Positions 54,801 to 63,100 of a DNA stretch of 64,000 bases are shown one piece after another (the first letter of the stretch is position 1; every line of letters starts with the position of its first letter). Position numbers and translations under genes: made by a program. The DNA is taken from NCBI RefSeq assembly GCF_030053115.1, contig NZ_CP125619.1, forward strand, positions 3,483,501 to 3,547,500, written 5' to 3'. The DNA is from Pseudomonas svalbardensis. GTDB taxonomy: Bacteria; Pseudomonadota; Gammaproteobacteria; Pseudomonadales; Pseudomonadaceae. A model generated the notes under the pieces. It was not told the DNA's origin. It did not search any database and saw nothing but the letters and a program-made list of their open reading frames with translations.

Positions 54801-55973
54801 GTAAGGGAAATCCGGGTTCCATTGGAGTGTTTGCAGAGCAGTCTTGATCTTGCCGAGGAACTTGCCCGCATCACCGTGAGGGATGAGCCTGAGGAAAGAG
54901 CGCTGGTAGTTCACATCGCGCAGCCTGTAACTCAGGTCATTTTCAAAGGACTTGAGCGAGGCATATTCCATGACCGGCGCCACTGGATCACCCGGAATAC
55001 AGACGATGATCCGCGAGTCCTGGTAACCCAGTACGTCAAACAGGTTTACACCGGGATTGGTCCAGCTGAAGTTGACCTTTTTACCTTTTCGCCGGCTTGC
55101 GCCAATGACAAACAGCTCACTGACAGACGACCCCAGCACATGCAACTGACTGCAAGTGACGCGCTCACCGTCCAGTGTTGGCCATTTGTCGCCGTTGAGC
55201 ACGGCCAGCAATGTGCTGTAGGCCGATGGCGTGATCAGCGATTTGAGGTGGGCGATATGGGCATGCACCCGCAGACTGTCCGTCCACGCGCCGACCGTTT
55301 GGGTGCGCACGGTGGCCGCCCTGTCCGCGGCGTCAAACATCGCCGTCAGGTGTTCCTGATACTGCTTGCCGATATCCAGTTCACGGCATAGCGAGGCGAA
55401 ATCGGCGGGCTTTATCGGTAGCTTCTTGATCCTGTAGCGCGTTGAAGGCCCCTTTTCCGGGTAGTCCCAACCGTAAGGTCCTCCTTGAGTTTCCAGATAG
55501 GCAGCCCGTTTACCTCGTTCAGCAATGACGTCACGCTCATCAAACGCCTGGTCTTCTTCAAAATTGCGCAGTGCCAATTGCAGCAGTGTCTGGTGAGTGA
55601 TCAGCGAGCCTGCAAAGGGCTCGTAGAGCCAGGTCTGCGCAACATCAACTTTCAACCCCAACTTTTTTTGCAACGCCGCTTCGAGCAACGGTTGTGCGAA
55701 TTCGGTGACCCCTTTGAGCCCGGCGAGTGTTTTTGCCAGGGTTTCGTTGGAGGTTCGACTGCGCTTCTGGTCGTCCCGTACAGTGTGTCGTTGGTCGCTG
55801 GAGGCCTTCTGAAACCAGTCCGGCATGGCATTTTCGGCCAGGCCTCCCGGTGTTCTCGCCCGATCCAGAGCCCGGATGTTTGCCGGGGTCAGGTGGCGTA
55901 TCCGATCGTGCAGCTTTTTTTTGATGAAATGGTTGTGAAGGCCCTTTTCCTGGGTCGATGGGATTCCACTCAT
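48897..55973 (-). CDS. Very large LRR protein with dermonecrotic-toxin-like N-terminus and NEL-type E3 ubiquitin ligase domain
   Basis: 2358 aa. N-terminus (about 1-470) resembles the dermonecrotic/DUF6543 domain of Pseudomonas LRR proteins. Next comes a hydrophobic stretch near 480-560 (LNILNVAAFFVPGLGEVMMAVMA), then a mostly helical region. Three LRR blocks (about 1175-1325, 1495-1655 and 1845-1990) are each preceded by a helix with a W(R/Q) motif (WQQRG, CWRDGLR, CWRQNLR). The NEL domain (about 2080-2358) has the thioester motif CVD, Cys2158, as in IpaH/SspH ligases (CxD). NEL enzymes ubiquitinate host proteins, so delivery into eukaryotic cells is implied, but no secretion gene is near. 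Start at the ATG at 55973; 56012 is possible. Confidence 0.88.
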   Translation of the reverse strand: MSGIPSTQEKGLHNHFIKKKLHDRIRHLTPANIRALDRARTPGGLAENAMPDWFQKASSDQRHTVRDDQKRSRTSNETLAKTLAGLKGVTEFAQPLLEAALQKKLGLKVDVAQTWLYEPFAGSLITHQTLLQLALRNFEEDQAFDERDVIAERGKRAAYLETQGGPYGWDYPEKGPSTRYRIKKLPIKPADFASLCRELDIGKQYQEHLTAMFDAADRAATVRTQTVGAWTDSLRVHAHIAHLKSLITPSAYSTLLAVLNGDKWPTLDGERVTCSQLHVLGSSVSELFVIGASRRKGKKVNFSWTNPGVNLFDVLGYQDSRIIVCIPGDPVAPVMEYASLKSFENDLSYRLRDVNYQRSFLRLIPHGDAGKFLGKIKTALQTLQWNPDFPYRKQTLLGHLDGIYEHVYRDEPTLDISEEFFDTELFGELYTRHLTHLKETAEQLAVPTAKVDHDAWYERLARYAEWGLNILNVAAFFVPGLGEVMMAVMAVQLTTDIYHGVEAWSIGDTDQAWSYLKSVAVNVAFMAAVGAVASKAPKVLSTPIVDGLVKVKLPFGSEQLWRPGLTPYLSDMALPAGLKPDKLGQYEVDGKTYIRLDGNVYEKTFDPKLNKWRLKHPTAPDAYSPVLEHNGEGAWRHRFERPLGWDRATLLRRLGPVTDGIDAATLEKIADISGVNDDALRKIHTDNLRLPSALSDTLRQFQINRQLNEMIEQIRLDQPVPDSRYNDVLPQVINMPRWPQGRVIDVFDNASLSGASSRYGEASTPVKPGIKIFREDVSAGKLPERVLAALDEEEIVRLLGGEGARVEAELETVFRQQLGDQLSGNKTSLFDKLSQDSKATTRELQALQRTFPGLSTDAAQEVLANATAKERLHIKQAGRLPTSLLLKGRARARVTRLNKALAGLQLESMASSDSQRLALHSLEKLPGWSKNLRLEVRQGDCGGKLLDSIGSETAEQVKYLVKDGYQHHQTNQFQAFDQQKNSLNSVPKEGDNFFSSVMHALPDDVRTQLGMPNVTQGAKLQKTLATYAMGHRDQMMETLVPNAATPRFRSPVRLADGRVGYPLSGRGAGATVNPSLVSRLRDVYPIFSDELAELMVIKLALDGMTETQIANFLNMRGREYEALTAQLEQWITSGGQNTVRHQVARNIQYVWQQRGIYDGDASVSLDVGAADSLPELAANFPHVSRLNMSVGGVLSQTPETFVRQFPNARWLTLGIHDGVDRVQLAERLKALPSICELRMAGPLGPEFTEAAQSVIDAMPQLQRLDVIGMADELDVSRLTQLHSLSVYGTTEAWPKGALQLPQLRSLDLTHSSVKTLPPEWLSGHESLWPGMKLNWARLSTEDFVKAYEYVHDNPAHLLDTGQMLDRYCQGTLHNALETSAELSKIALGRMKAEGLAGRALLARINALRQDGQALRQQLEAWQQRTASANGRQVNIRERESVARRIRECWRDGLRKRYGGTEEAQFSQPQAGPSTVRPWPVMPRQIISSNLDLSGWALGDLPELPALSATNFAHVQTLQMSGVVASSEDFSRFLSSFTDIRGLDLSGNQLLDLPSALDNLGKLSDLELSRNHLTITPSMQRRLNRLSALESLDLRYNRLDSLDVSAMTRLKTLRVGHTAIKDWPKGTLGLSGLGRLELNNSAITAIPEAALTGHDALRIDMTGCRLTAKARTDLLASTSSETPMGISRASLQAGITMGEPEYFPVLVAQNPDLLLPLPVAPGNDLTRLTPQARLRRLDPDLPGAEAIQMIDELTLRHGGAGPLYEQLAKWDRQHQALTKTLNTWIETPPQQMGESSPPVWIAATERRQAADRIMACWRQNLRGAQAVESASGGYILDLSDNPLGNLPALPADFAHVGALNLNNVYLREEGLSDFLGAFTHVHTLALNANAMYALPESVISLNSLKRLSAVNNRFSNAPQLQRQLAGLSNLESLNLAENWLESLDVSPLTRLQALDLSGNRLVIWPQGALQLPSLSALDLRDNMIESIPPFLMADEHRVLRAGTDLASNDLDGASLLMLRNQVREGEQIVGWTPSTIDEALERFDSSSDSGRFNDSDSDDLIASDVEVDMDEVTGTDARERWIAPSAADSEELIRIWNDFEQAQNNQFFFNLLTKMEGTTDFLTGRSDLVRRVHTVLRVADSDAGLRDTIFEMARSGATCVDGQILLFSDIEVKAFEFETTKSISLGQQGNVLFRLGRSLFRLGKVEEIANRDIVQRQAKRRSTDPAEVRLAYRIGLAERLELPGQPRGMRYSGNVTPAMLNAAHAEVIAAEQSSAFIDDLVGRKYWSDYLKDKYPERFAQVREGFAGREHDVDEAYPNYGEGDEEQYKTAMQAIEVDLLFEQGKLVRELSEKERTLVGL

Positions 55974-56125
55974 GTGGCAACACCTGATGCTGTTAAATGA
56001 AGCACCAGTCAATCAGCAGGTTTGTCGTCCAGGGCGGTACATAGTTATACCGGGTAGCGCCGGGGGCGATTTTCTTTCCGTGGGTTGTCTATGCTTGTCT
56101 TACTCAAACGGGAGACGAGGGGTTT

Positions 56126-56344
56126 ATGGACGATCCAGCCGACAACAAGCCGCCCACTTTCTGGCAAATACTGCACAGCGTCATGGCGGCGGCGTTCGGG
56201 GTGCAGAGTGGGAAGAACCGGGCCCGGGACTTCACTCACGGCAAGCCCAGTCATTTCGTGATGCTGGGGATTTTGTTCACCGCGGTGTTCGCATTGACGC
56301 TGTATGGCATCGTGCAACTGGTGGTGCATCTGGCCGGGGTTTAG
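56126..56344 (+). CDS. Small membrane protein, DUF2970 family
   Basis: 72 aa. A soluble start, FWQILHSVMAAAFGVQSGKNRARDF, typical of DUF2970, is followed by one C-terminal membrane segment (FVMLGILFTAVFALTLYGIVQLVVHLAG). Function unknown. It is transcribed away from the large LRR gene and its end overlaps the convergent binding-protein gene by 4 bp. A GAGACGAGGGG site precedes the ATG. Confidence 0.85.
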   Translation: MDDPADNKPPTFWQILHSVMAAAFGVQSGKNRARDFTHGKPSHFVMLGILFTAVFALTLYGIVQLVVHLAGV

Positions 56345-57414
56345 CGCATCAAGGTTTGCAGGCTGAACGGATAGCGATACGACGTCGGCTGGCCCTTGGC
56401 TGAAAGACGGCGGAAGTTCACACCGTAATCCGGTGATTCCCCCATGGCCAGCAGTCGCTTGGCCTGTGCCTTGTCGATCAGTTGCAGCAACGGGATTTGT
56501 CGGTCTCGGCCGCCGTAATGGGTGAGATCCACGCCCTGCTCAAGATCATGCAACTCCACCAGCGCCCAGCCGCCCAATGTGAAGTGCCCGCCCAACAGCA
56601 CGCTGATGCGTCCGTCGACCGTCGCCTGCAACGCCGCCGGCGAGGTGTTGACCGCACTGAACAACGCATCCTTGCCGGGTATCCCACCCGCCTCCGAATA
56701 CGCCTGCATGGCGCCAAACGCCATTTCGTCATTGGCTGACCACACCAGCGAGACCTTCGGGTAACGCCGGAACAGCAGTTTGGCCTGTTCATAGGCCCGT
56801 TCCCGGGTCCAGCCGCTGTAAACCAGTTGGCGCAACCGCACTTCCGAGTGTTCGGCCAAGGCCCGCATCATGCCTTGCTCACGCAATTGCGCCGAAGGGG
56901 TGATCTTCAGGCCGGAAAACGCCAGCAACTCGATGACCTGACCGGGCGCCGCGGGCGGATGCTGGCGAATCAGTTCCTTGAGCATCAGGTAGCCACCCTC
57001 CTCGTCGTTGGGCACCAGGCTGCCCAAGCGCTCAGGGCGCTCACCCAGCAGGCTCGTTTGGTTGGCCGTCAGGGACGCGTTGACCATAAACAGCTTTACC
57101 CCGCTGCCCTGGGCCAGGCGAATGATCTGCGGGGCGACGTACTGTTCGTTGGCGAACACCAGATAGTCCGGACGATCGGGGCCTTGCAGCGCCTGACGCG
57201 CTTGCGCCAACGTGAGCTCCGGCATGCGTCGGGAATACAGAATTCGCAGATCAATGCCCAGATCCGTGGCTGCCGCGTACATGAATTGCGAATAGCTGAT
57301 CCAGAAGGCTTCGTCAGTCTTTCCGGGGCTCAGGAACAATACCGATTCCGCGCGCGCAACAGGGCAGTAAACCGCGCCAAGCATCAGCAGGAATGAGTAG
57401 AAAAACTTCAACAT
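56341..57414 (-). CDS. Orphan periplasmic sugar-binding-type protein (Peripla_BP family)
   Basis: 357 aa. Signal peptide MLKFFYSFLLMLGAVYCPVARA (to about 22), then a type-I periplasmic binding fold: SVLFLSPGKTDEAFWISYSQFMYAAATDLGID start, LVWSANDEMAFGAMQAYSEAG in the C-terminal lobe. No transporter gene is adjacent, so it probably feeds a chemoreceptor or diguanylate cyclase sensor encoded elsewhere. Its ligand cannot be read from the sequence. Confidence 0.87.
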   Translation of the reverse strand: MLKFFYSFLLMLGAVYCPVARAESVLFLSPGKTDEAFWISYSQFMYAAATDLGIDLRILYSRRMPELTLAQARQALQGPDRPDYLVFANEQYVAPQIIRLAQGSGVKLFMVNASLTANQTSLLGERPERLGSLVPNDEEGGYLMLKELIRQHPPAAPGQVIELLAFSGLKITPSAQLREQGMMRALAEHSEVRLRQLVYSGWTRERAYEQAKLLFRRYPKVSLVWSANDEMAFGAMQAYSEAGGIPGKDALFSAVNTSPAALQATVDGRISVLLGGHFTLGGWALVELHDLEQGVDLTHYGGRDRQIPLLQLIDKAQAKRLLAMGESPDYGVNFRRLSAKGQPTSYRYPFSLQTLMR

Positions 57415-57530
57415 TGATCGTCCGAGCCCCCGGCAATTCGCCGCGCATTATAGCCAGCGAAGTCCCGGAAAACGGCGTTTATTCCGGTTATTGTCCGACA
57501 ATCGTCGGGATGGGGCCCGGACGGGGTCGG

Positions 57531-57644
57531 TTATTGATGGCTGACCCAAAATACCGCTGTGCCCACGACCAGGATGATCAGGAACAGAATGGCCCAAGCA
57601 TCGACCGTGCTATCGGGTTTTGACGTTTTGGTAGGGTTGCTCAT
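57531..57644 (-). CDS. 37-residue single-pass membrane protein
   Basis: Read on the minus strand: ATG at 57644, stop TAA at 57531, 37 aa. The N-terminus is polar (MSNPTKTSKPDSTVDAW) and the second half is one membrane helix (AILFLIILVVGTAVFWV) ending in SHQ. The GAGG in AGAGGCGATGCA gives a ribosome site 8-9 nt before the ATG. It is too short for normal ORF lists. It lies 117 bp upstream of the binding-protein gene on the same strand. Function unknown; an overlapping plus-strand frame (57393-57623) has no such features. Confidence 0.7.
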   Translation of the reverse strand: MSNPTKTSKPDSTVDAWAILFLIILVVGTAVFWVSHQ

Positions 57645-57744
57645 TGCATCGCCTCTTGTCGGTTTTATCGGTGATTGCATAAAGACTCGAGCACAGTTAA
57701 GACGATGATTGCCCGCACCACAAATGTGGCTTTTACCTCATTGG

Positions 57745-57785
57745 TCTTCATTAGTCGTTTTGGTTCTTTACATATACTCAAACAT
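57745..57785 (+). promoter_or_regulatory. Probable cysI promoter region
   Basis: TATACT (57773-57778) makes a fair -10, with TTAGTC (57751-57756) 16 bp upstream as a weak -35. The repeated TTGGTC/TTAGTC/TTGGTT words at 57741-57765 resemble the AT-rich direct repeats bound by CysB-type LysR regulators. The implied leader of about 150 nt is GC-rich. Assignment to CysB is inference. Confidence 0.4.
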
Positions 57786-57936
57786 CACTTTTGCGCATAA
57801 CTGCAAACTGGTATCTTGCCCCGGCTCCGTTGGGAGTGCGCGGCCGTGCGCGCAGAATTGCCGAGGCAGCATCGGAGACTTCTAGGCGAAAAACGCAACT
57901 GGATCCGACCGGCCCAAGCCTGAGAACAGGACTTAT

Positions 57937-59595
57937 ATGTACGTATACGACGAGTACGATCAGCGGATCATCGAGGACCGCGTCAAGCAGTTCCGTGATC
58001 AGACCCGACGCTATCTGGCAGGCGAGCTGAGCGAAGAAGAATTCCGCCCCCTGCGCCTGCAAAATGGCCTATATATCCAGCGCTTCGCGCCGATGTTGCG
58101 GGTGGCGGTGCCTTACGGCCAACTGACTTCGCGCCAGACGCGAATGATGGCCAGGATTGCCCGCGACTATGACAAAGGCTACGCCCACATCAGCACCCGG
58201 CAGAACGTACAGTTCAACTGGCCGGCGCTGGAAGACATCCCGGACATCCTTGCCGAACTGGCCACCGTTCAGATGCACGCGATCCAGACCAGCGGCAACT
58301 GCTTGCGCAACGTCACCACCGACCAGTTCGCCGGTGTCGCTGCCGACGAGCTGATCGATCCGCGCCCGTGGTGCGAGATCGTCCGCCAATGGACCACGTT
58401 CCACCCTGAATTCGCTTACTTGCCGCGCAAGTTCAAGATCGCCATCAACGGTTCGACTTCCGACCGTGCGGCCATCGAAGTCCATGACATCGGCCTTGAG
58501 CCGGTGCACAACGCCGCTGGCGAGCTGGGCTTCCGTGTGCTGGTGGGTGGCGGTCTCGGCCGCACCCCGGTGGTGGGCGCGTTCATCAATGAATTCCTGC
58601 CGTGGCAAGACCTGTTGAGCTACCTCGACGCCATCCTGCGGGTCTACAACCGCTACGGCCGTCGTGACAACAAGTACAAGGCGCGGATCAAGATTCTGGT
58701 CAAGGCCCTGACACCTGAAGTCTTCGCGCAAAAAGTCGATGCGGAAATGGAGCACCTTCGCGGTGGCCAGACCACATTGACCGATGCCGAAGTGCATCGC
58801 GTCGCCAAACACTTCGTCGACCCCGAGTACAAGGCTCTGGACAACCAGACCTTGGCGTTGGCCGAACTCGATAAAGAACACCCGGGCTTCGCGCGCTGGC
58901 GCACCCGCAATACCCTGGCCCACAAGAAGCCCGGTTATGTAGCCGTGACCCTGTCCCTGAAGCCGACCGGTGTTGCACCGGGCGACATCACCGACAAACA
59001 GCTCGATGCCGTTGCCGACCTGGCCGATCGTTACAGCTTCGGTCAGTTGCGCACCTCCCACGAGCAGAACATCATTCTGGCCGACGTTGAGCAGACCCAA
59101 CTGTTCGCGATGTGGGGCGAGTTGCGCGAGCAGGGTTTCGCCACGCCGAACATCGGCTTGCTGACCGACATCATCTGCTGCCCGGGCGGCGACTTCTGCT
59201 CCTTGGCCAACGCCAAGTCGATCCCGATCGCCGAGTCGATCCAGCGTCGCTTCGAAGACCTGGATTACCTGTTCGATATCGGCGAACTGGACCTGAACAT
59301 CTCCGGCTGCATGAACGCCTGTGGTCACCACCACGTCGGCCACATCGGCATCCTCGGGGTGGACAAAAAAGGCGAAGAGTTCTACCAGGTGTCCCTGGGT
59401 GGCAGCGCCAGTCGCGATGCGAGCCTGGGCAAAATCCTCGGCCCGTCCTTCGCCCAGGAAGCCATGCCTGATGTGATTGAAAAGCTGATCGACGTGTACA
59501 TCGAACAACGTACCGAAGACGAGCGTTTCATCGACACCTATCAGCGTATTGGCATCGACCTCTTCAAGGAACGCGTCTATGCAGCGAATAATTAA
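57937..59595 (+). CDS. cysI: Assimilatory sulfite reductase (ferredoxin/NADPH hemoprotein subunit)
   Basis: Reduces sulfite to sulfide with six electrons using sirohaem and a [4Fe-4S] cluster. 552 aa with duplicated ferrodoxin-like and sirohaem halves. The cluster ligands are in ICCPGGDFCS and SGCMNACGHHHVGHIG. The first half shows GYAHISTRQNVQFNWPALEDIP and QTSGNCLRNVTTDQFAGV (substrate Arg region). It overlaps the next gene (DUF934) by 17 bp, the usual Pseudomonas cysI-DUF934 pair. Confidence 0.95.
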   Translation: MYVYDEYDQRIIEDRVKQFRDQTRRYLAGELSEEEFRPLRLQNGLYIQRFAPMLRVAVPYGQLTSRQTRMMARIARDYDKGYAHISTRQNVQFNWPALEDIPDILAELATVQMHAIQTSGNCLRNVTTDQFAGVAADELIDPRPWCEIVRQWTTFHPEFAYLPRKFKIAINGSTSDRAAIEVHDIGLEPVHNAAGELGFRVLVGGGLGRTPVVGAFINEFLPWQDLLSYLDAILRVYNRYGRRDNKYKARIKILVKALTPEVFAQKVDAEMEHLRGGQTTLTDAEVHRVAKHFVDPEYKALDNQTLALAELDKEHPGFARWRTRNTLAHKKPGYVAVTLSLKPTGVAPGDITDKQLDAVADLADRYSFGQLRTSHEQNIILADVEQTQLFAMWGELREQGFATPNIGLLTDIICCPGGDFCSLANAKSIPIAESIQRRFEDLDYLFDIGELDLNISGCMNACGHHHVGHIGILGVDKKGEEFYQVSLGGSASRDASLGKILGPSFAQEAMPDVIEKLIDVYIEQRTEDERFIDTYQRIGIDLFKERVYAANN

Positions 59596-60073
59596 GAACA
59601 ACGAAGTCGTCGACGAAACCTGGCACTTGCTGCCCAAGGACTTCAACATCGACGAGATCAGCAACTGCGACGACCTGATCGTCCCGTTGCAGCTGTGGCG
59701 CGAACACAGCCGCATGCTCAAGGCCCGCGATGGCGGCCTGGGCGTGTGGCTGGATGCCGATGAAGAAGCCGAAGAGATTGGTGAAGACGTGGCGGATTTC
59801 CAGGTCATCGCCTTGAACTTCCCGGCCTTCACCGATGGCCGCAACTACTCCAATGCGCGCCTGCTGCGTGACCGTTATGGTTTCAAAGGCGAATTGCGGG
59901 CAATTGGCGATGTGCTGCGCGACCAGCTGTTCTACCTGCACCGCTGCGGTTTCGACGCCTTTGCGATCCGCGCCGATAAAGACCCGTACGAAGCCCTGGA
60001 AGGTCTCAAGGACTTCTCGGTGACCTATCAGGCTGCTACCGACGAACCGCTGCCGCTGTTCCGTCGCCGCTGA
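59579..60073 (+). CDS. DUF934 family protein linked to sulfite reductase
   Basis: 164 aa. Landmarks VPLQLWREHSRMLKARDGGLGVWLDADEEAEEIGEDVADFQVIALNFPAFTDGR (split here) and RLLRDRYGFKGELRAIGDVLRDQLFYLHRCGFDAF are typical of DUF934, a small protein that nearly always follows cysI and is presumed to serve sulfite reduction. The role is not established. The ATG at 59579 is chosen; it overlaps the cysI 3' end. Confidence 0.92.
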   Translation: MQRIIKNNEVVDETWHLLPKDFNIDEISNCDDLIVPLQLWREHSRMLKARDGGLGVWLDADEEAEEIGEDVADFQVIALNFPAFTDGRNYSNARLLRDRYGFKGELRAIGDVLRDQLFYLHRCGFDAFAIRADKDPYEALEGLKDFSVTYQAATDEPLPLFRRR

Positions 60074-60081
60074 TCGTCAAA

Positions 60082-60108
60082 CCTTGAACCCCTTCGCGGG
60101 GTTCAAGG
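60082..60108. terminator. Hairpin between the DUF934 gene and the second NEL-like gene
   Basis: Arms CCTTGAACCCC (60082-60092) and GGGGTTCAAGG (60098-60108), 11 perfect pairs with a TTCGC loop. There is no clear T-run on either side, but its position between two convergent genes suits a bidirectional transcript end. Confidence 0.75.
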
Positions 60109-60126
60109 CTCCCTCCTTGTACTGAA

Positions 60127-63100
60127 TTAAAGACCTGCGCGCTGTTCCAGCGCCCTGAAAGCCACCAATGGGTTTTCAAGTCGACCACGCACCGTGCCCA
60201 ATCGACTCCATACTTCGCCTGAAGCATCGGCCTCCTCCAAGAGTCGCCAGACCCGCGCCTGAAGCGACAGATAACTGACCTGAAAGTCGGCGGTCAGGCT
60301 CAGCCTGTCGATTGCGCTTAAAAACCGCGTACCGGAGGGTTTGCCTGCCAGCCGCTGCCAAAGGGCTTGTCGGGACTGTTGCAGCGGTTCGTCGCAGTCT
60401 CGTAGCCACACAATCGGCTGTCCATAGTCAGCGCTTGGCGCGCTCAGCCATAAATTGATTCCCGTGTGCTCACGATGACTGATCAGTCGGCGCAGCGTGT
60501 CCTCGTCCGTCAGCGGATTACCCCACAGCAGCACACGATCCACCGAGACGGCCTGATTCATCACCGCGGGCGGAACCCGGGTAATGCGGTTATCACACAA
60601 ATCCAGAGAGATCATGTAGGGCTCATCCCTGATGCCGATCGGGCACCGGGTAATCTGGGTGTCGCTCAGGTTCAGCTGACGCAAGTCATTCATCCCGAGC
60701 AGCACGGGGGGTACGCTCAATGGGTTTTCACTCAGGTCCAGCGTGTGAAGCCTGACCAACCCGGTCAACTGCGACGCCGTCTCTTGGGTGAACACCAGGC
60801 CCGTGGCTCTAAGATTCAACGACGTGAGATGAGTCAGGCTGAACATGGCCGTCGGCAGAACGGTCTGCGCCCTACCCTCGGCGTCGAATTGAGTCAGCTC
60901 GGCGCACTCAAGATTCAAGGTCTGCAGATTCGGAAAACACTCGAGGAACCCATTCAAGGTTTCACGCTCGGTCACATGGAAGTGCGGCATCGACAACTCG
61001 ACGACCTCGTTGAACCGGATGTTCATGACCGGCAATCGATGATAGTCCTCGCCCGCCATGTCGAGCTTGAACCCCACAAGCTGTTCACCTGAATAGACGC
61101 GCTGATCTTGCGATGCCCGCTGTTGCCAGAGGGCGATCAGCTCGTCAGCCAGCTCGGTCCTGGTTTTTCGCTCGTAGTGCATGGCGTTCTGAACCATGTC
61201 CGCGTTATGTTCTTCAATCTGCTCATCAGTTAGCCCCTGTGCCTCGTTGTCAACTTCGTTCAGGAAGGGAATGTCCATGTCCTCAATGTCTTCCTGCACC
61301 TGATCGATCCAGCCACTCAAGTCAATGTTGAGCTGCTGAAACTGTTGCTTCAGCTGATCGATGTGTACCTGAGCATTGCCACCAGCACGCTGTAACAGTT
61401 CATCGGCTTCAGCGTTCGAGAAATCCGGATAAAGCTCCTTGAGCTGCAACCTCATCATCTCGTGCGTCAACCCTTCGCCCTGTGGCGTACCGGGGAAGCC
61501 GCCGCCGCGTAGCCCTTGCGCCTCAAAGGGCAGACCGAAATCCATCCTGCCCAGACCGAGCACGAGTTCGAAGCGCGGCATTGCCCGATCGCCGGCTTTC
61601 AGCTGCAACTCGCGGGCCGGATCAAGCGATGAAAGTTGCAGCGTCTCACGTTCGTCCCCGGACAAGATTTCAAGGACCGCTTCATAAAAGCCCGTTGGCA
61701 TATCGCGACTCTGGTAACGGTTTCCCACCTTGATCAACCGTCGAACACTGGCGGCGTCAAACGCACCGCTACGGTCCAGAACCCGGCCTGCGAGGGAACT
61801 GTCGTGGACCTCAATTCGAAGGCTTTTTGGCCATCCGGGGAGATTTTTGAGGGAATGCAGGGCCAGCGTGTCGGACTCCGGGTTGATCACCGAGGGAAGG
61901 AACAGCCCCTCATACGCGCGATTGAGCCGTGCATGTTGTTGATACTGGCGGGCCTTACTGTCCAGACGCCTCAAGACTTGCCGGACCTGGATCGCGTCGG
62001 GCGGACTCTGGATGTCCACGCCATAGCGGTCGAGCATTTGCTCGATGGCGCTTTTCGGCAGGCCTGGGTATTGCCGCTGAAACAACCGGACCCATTCATA
62101 CTCCGAGTGCTGAAGCGCTTCGTAACGGCTTTCGAACAGCTCGGCTCGCTGGCCTTGCAACATGCTGGCTTGCCCGAATTCCTGATCAATCCTAAAGCGG
62201 CTGATGGTATCGGCCAGCAAAGGCGTCGGCGGGCGTCCGGCCTGCATTAACCGCAGCATGTCATCATCGACGGCACTGACCTTGCCGATTTGCGCCAGCA
62301 CGTCATCGCTGAAAGACGCCACCGACGGGCCGATTCCCCGGAGAAGCTCCACGCGACTCGGCAGTGCCAGGTTCGATGGTCCGGAAGTCGCGGCAACAAC
62401 CTGATCCGGTGTCGGCCTGGCAACCGCCTCCCTCGGCGCTGCGCCAGGTTCACGCACTCTTTCGGCAATGACGCGGGCCTCGGCAGTTTCACTCCTGAGG
62501 GCCGCCCCTGCGCCTGCCAGCGGCAGCGCATTGAGCAAGCCAAACACCGTGCGAGTCACGCCCGCCGATCGATCACTTGAACTTTCACCGTTGATGGTCT
62601 GATCCAGGCCATACCCGGCGTCGATGATGCCTGCCAGCACCAGTAACCCTTCACCACCGGGCACAAACAACGCCAAAGGCCCAAATCGATTGATCCACTG
62701 CACGACCGGTTCAACGACTGCACTCAAGTTATCCCGGTTGACCTGCGCATCGTCACGAATGGTCTGGACACTGGCCCGAGAGGCCTCCTTCATGGTCAGG
62801 ACCAGCTTGGCAAACGGATCGGTGCCGGATGGCGAGTCATCGAAATCGATGTATCGCCCAGGCTCCCAAAAGCCGTCATTGTTGAAGAACCCCGCCTCTT
62901 TGGTAAGCCGGTGTTCCTTCGGATAGACCGCCATGCCATCCAGCGCCGTCAGCACACCGGCATGGAAAGTGCCGTCCTTGCGATCATCCTCGGCAAAGTG
63001 GGCGGCCAGAGCCCGTTTTGTATCGTCACGCCGGCCCTGGTTGACAACCCATTGGTGCAATTGCCCGGAATCGTCAAACGCGTGCAGGGGTGAAGAGTTG

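Noticed and set aside
57393..57623. 76-aa plus-strand frame
   Set aside because: No ribosome site or domain, and it overlaps the better-supported 37-aa minus-strand membrane protein.
58069..59844. 591-aa open frame antisense to cysI
   Set aside because: Same codon-bias effect; cysI motifs on the plus strand are complete.
60036..60227. Alternative frame at the end of the truncated NEL gene containing RCVVD
   Set aside because: CVVD is not the CxD spacing, and the frame runs antisense into the DUF934 gene; not good evidence for a frameshift restoring the ligase.
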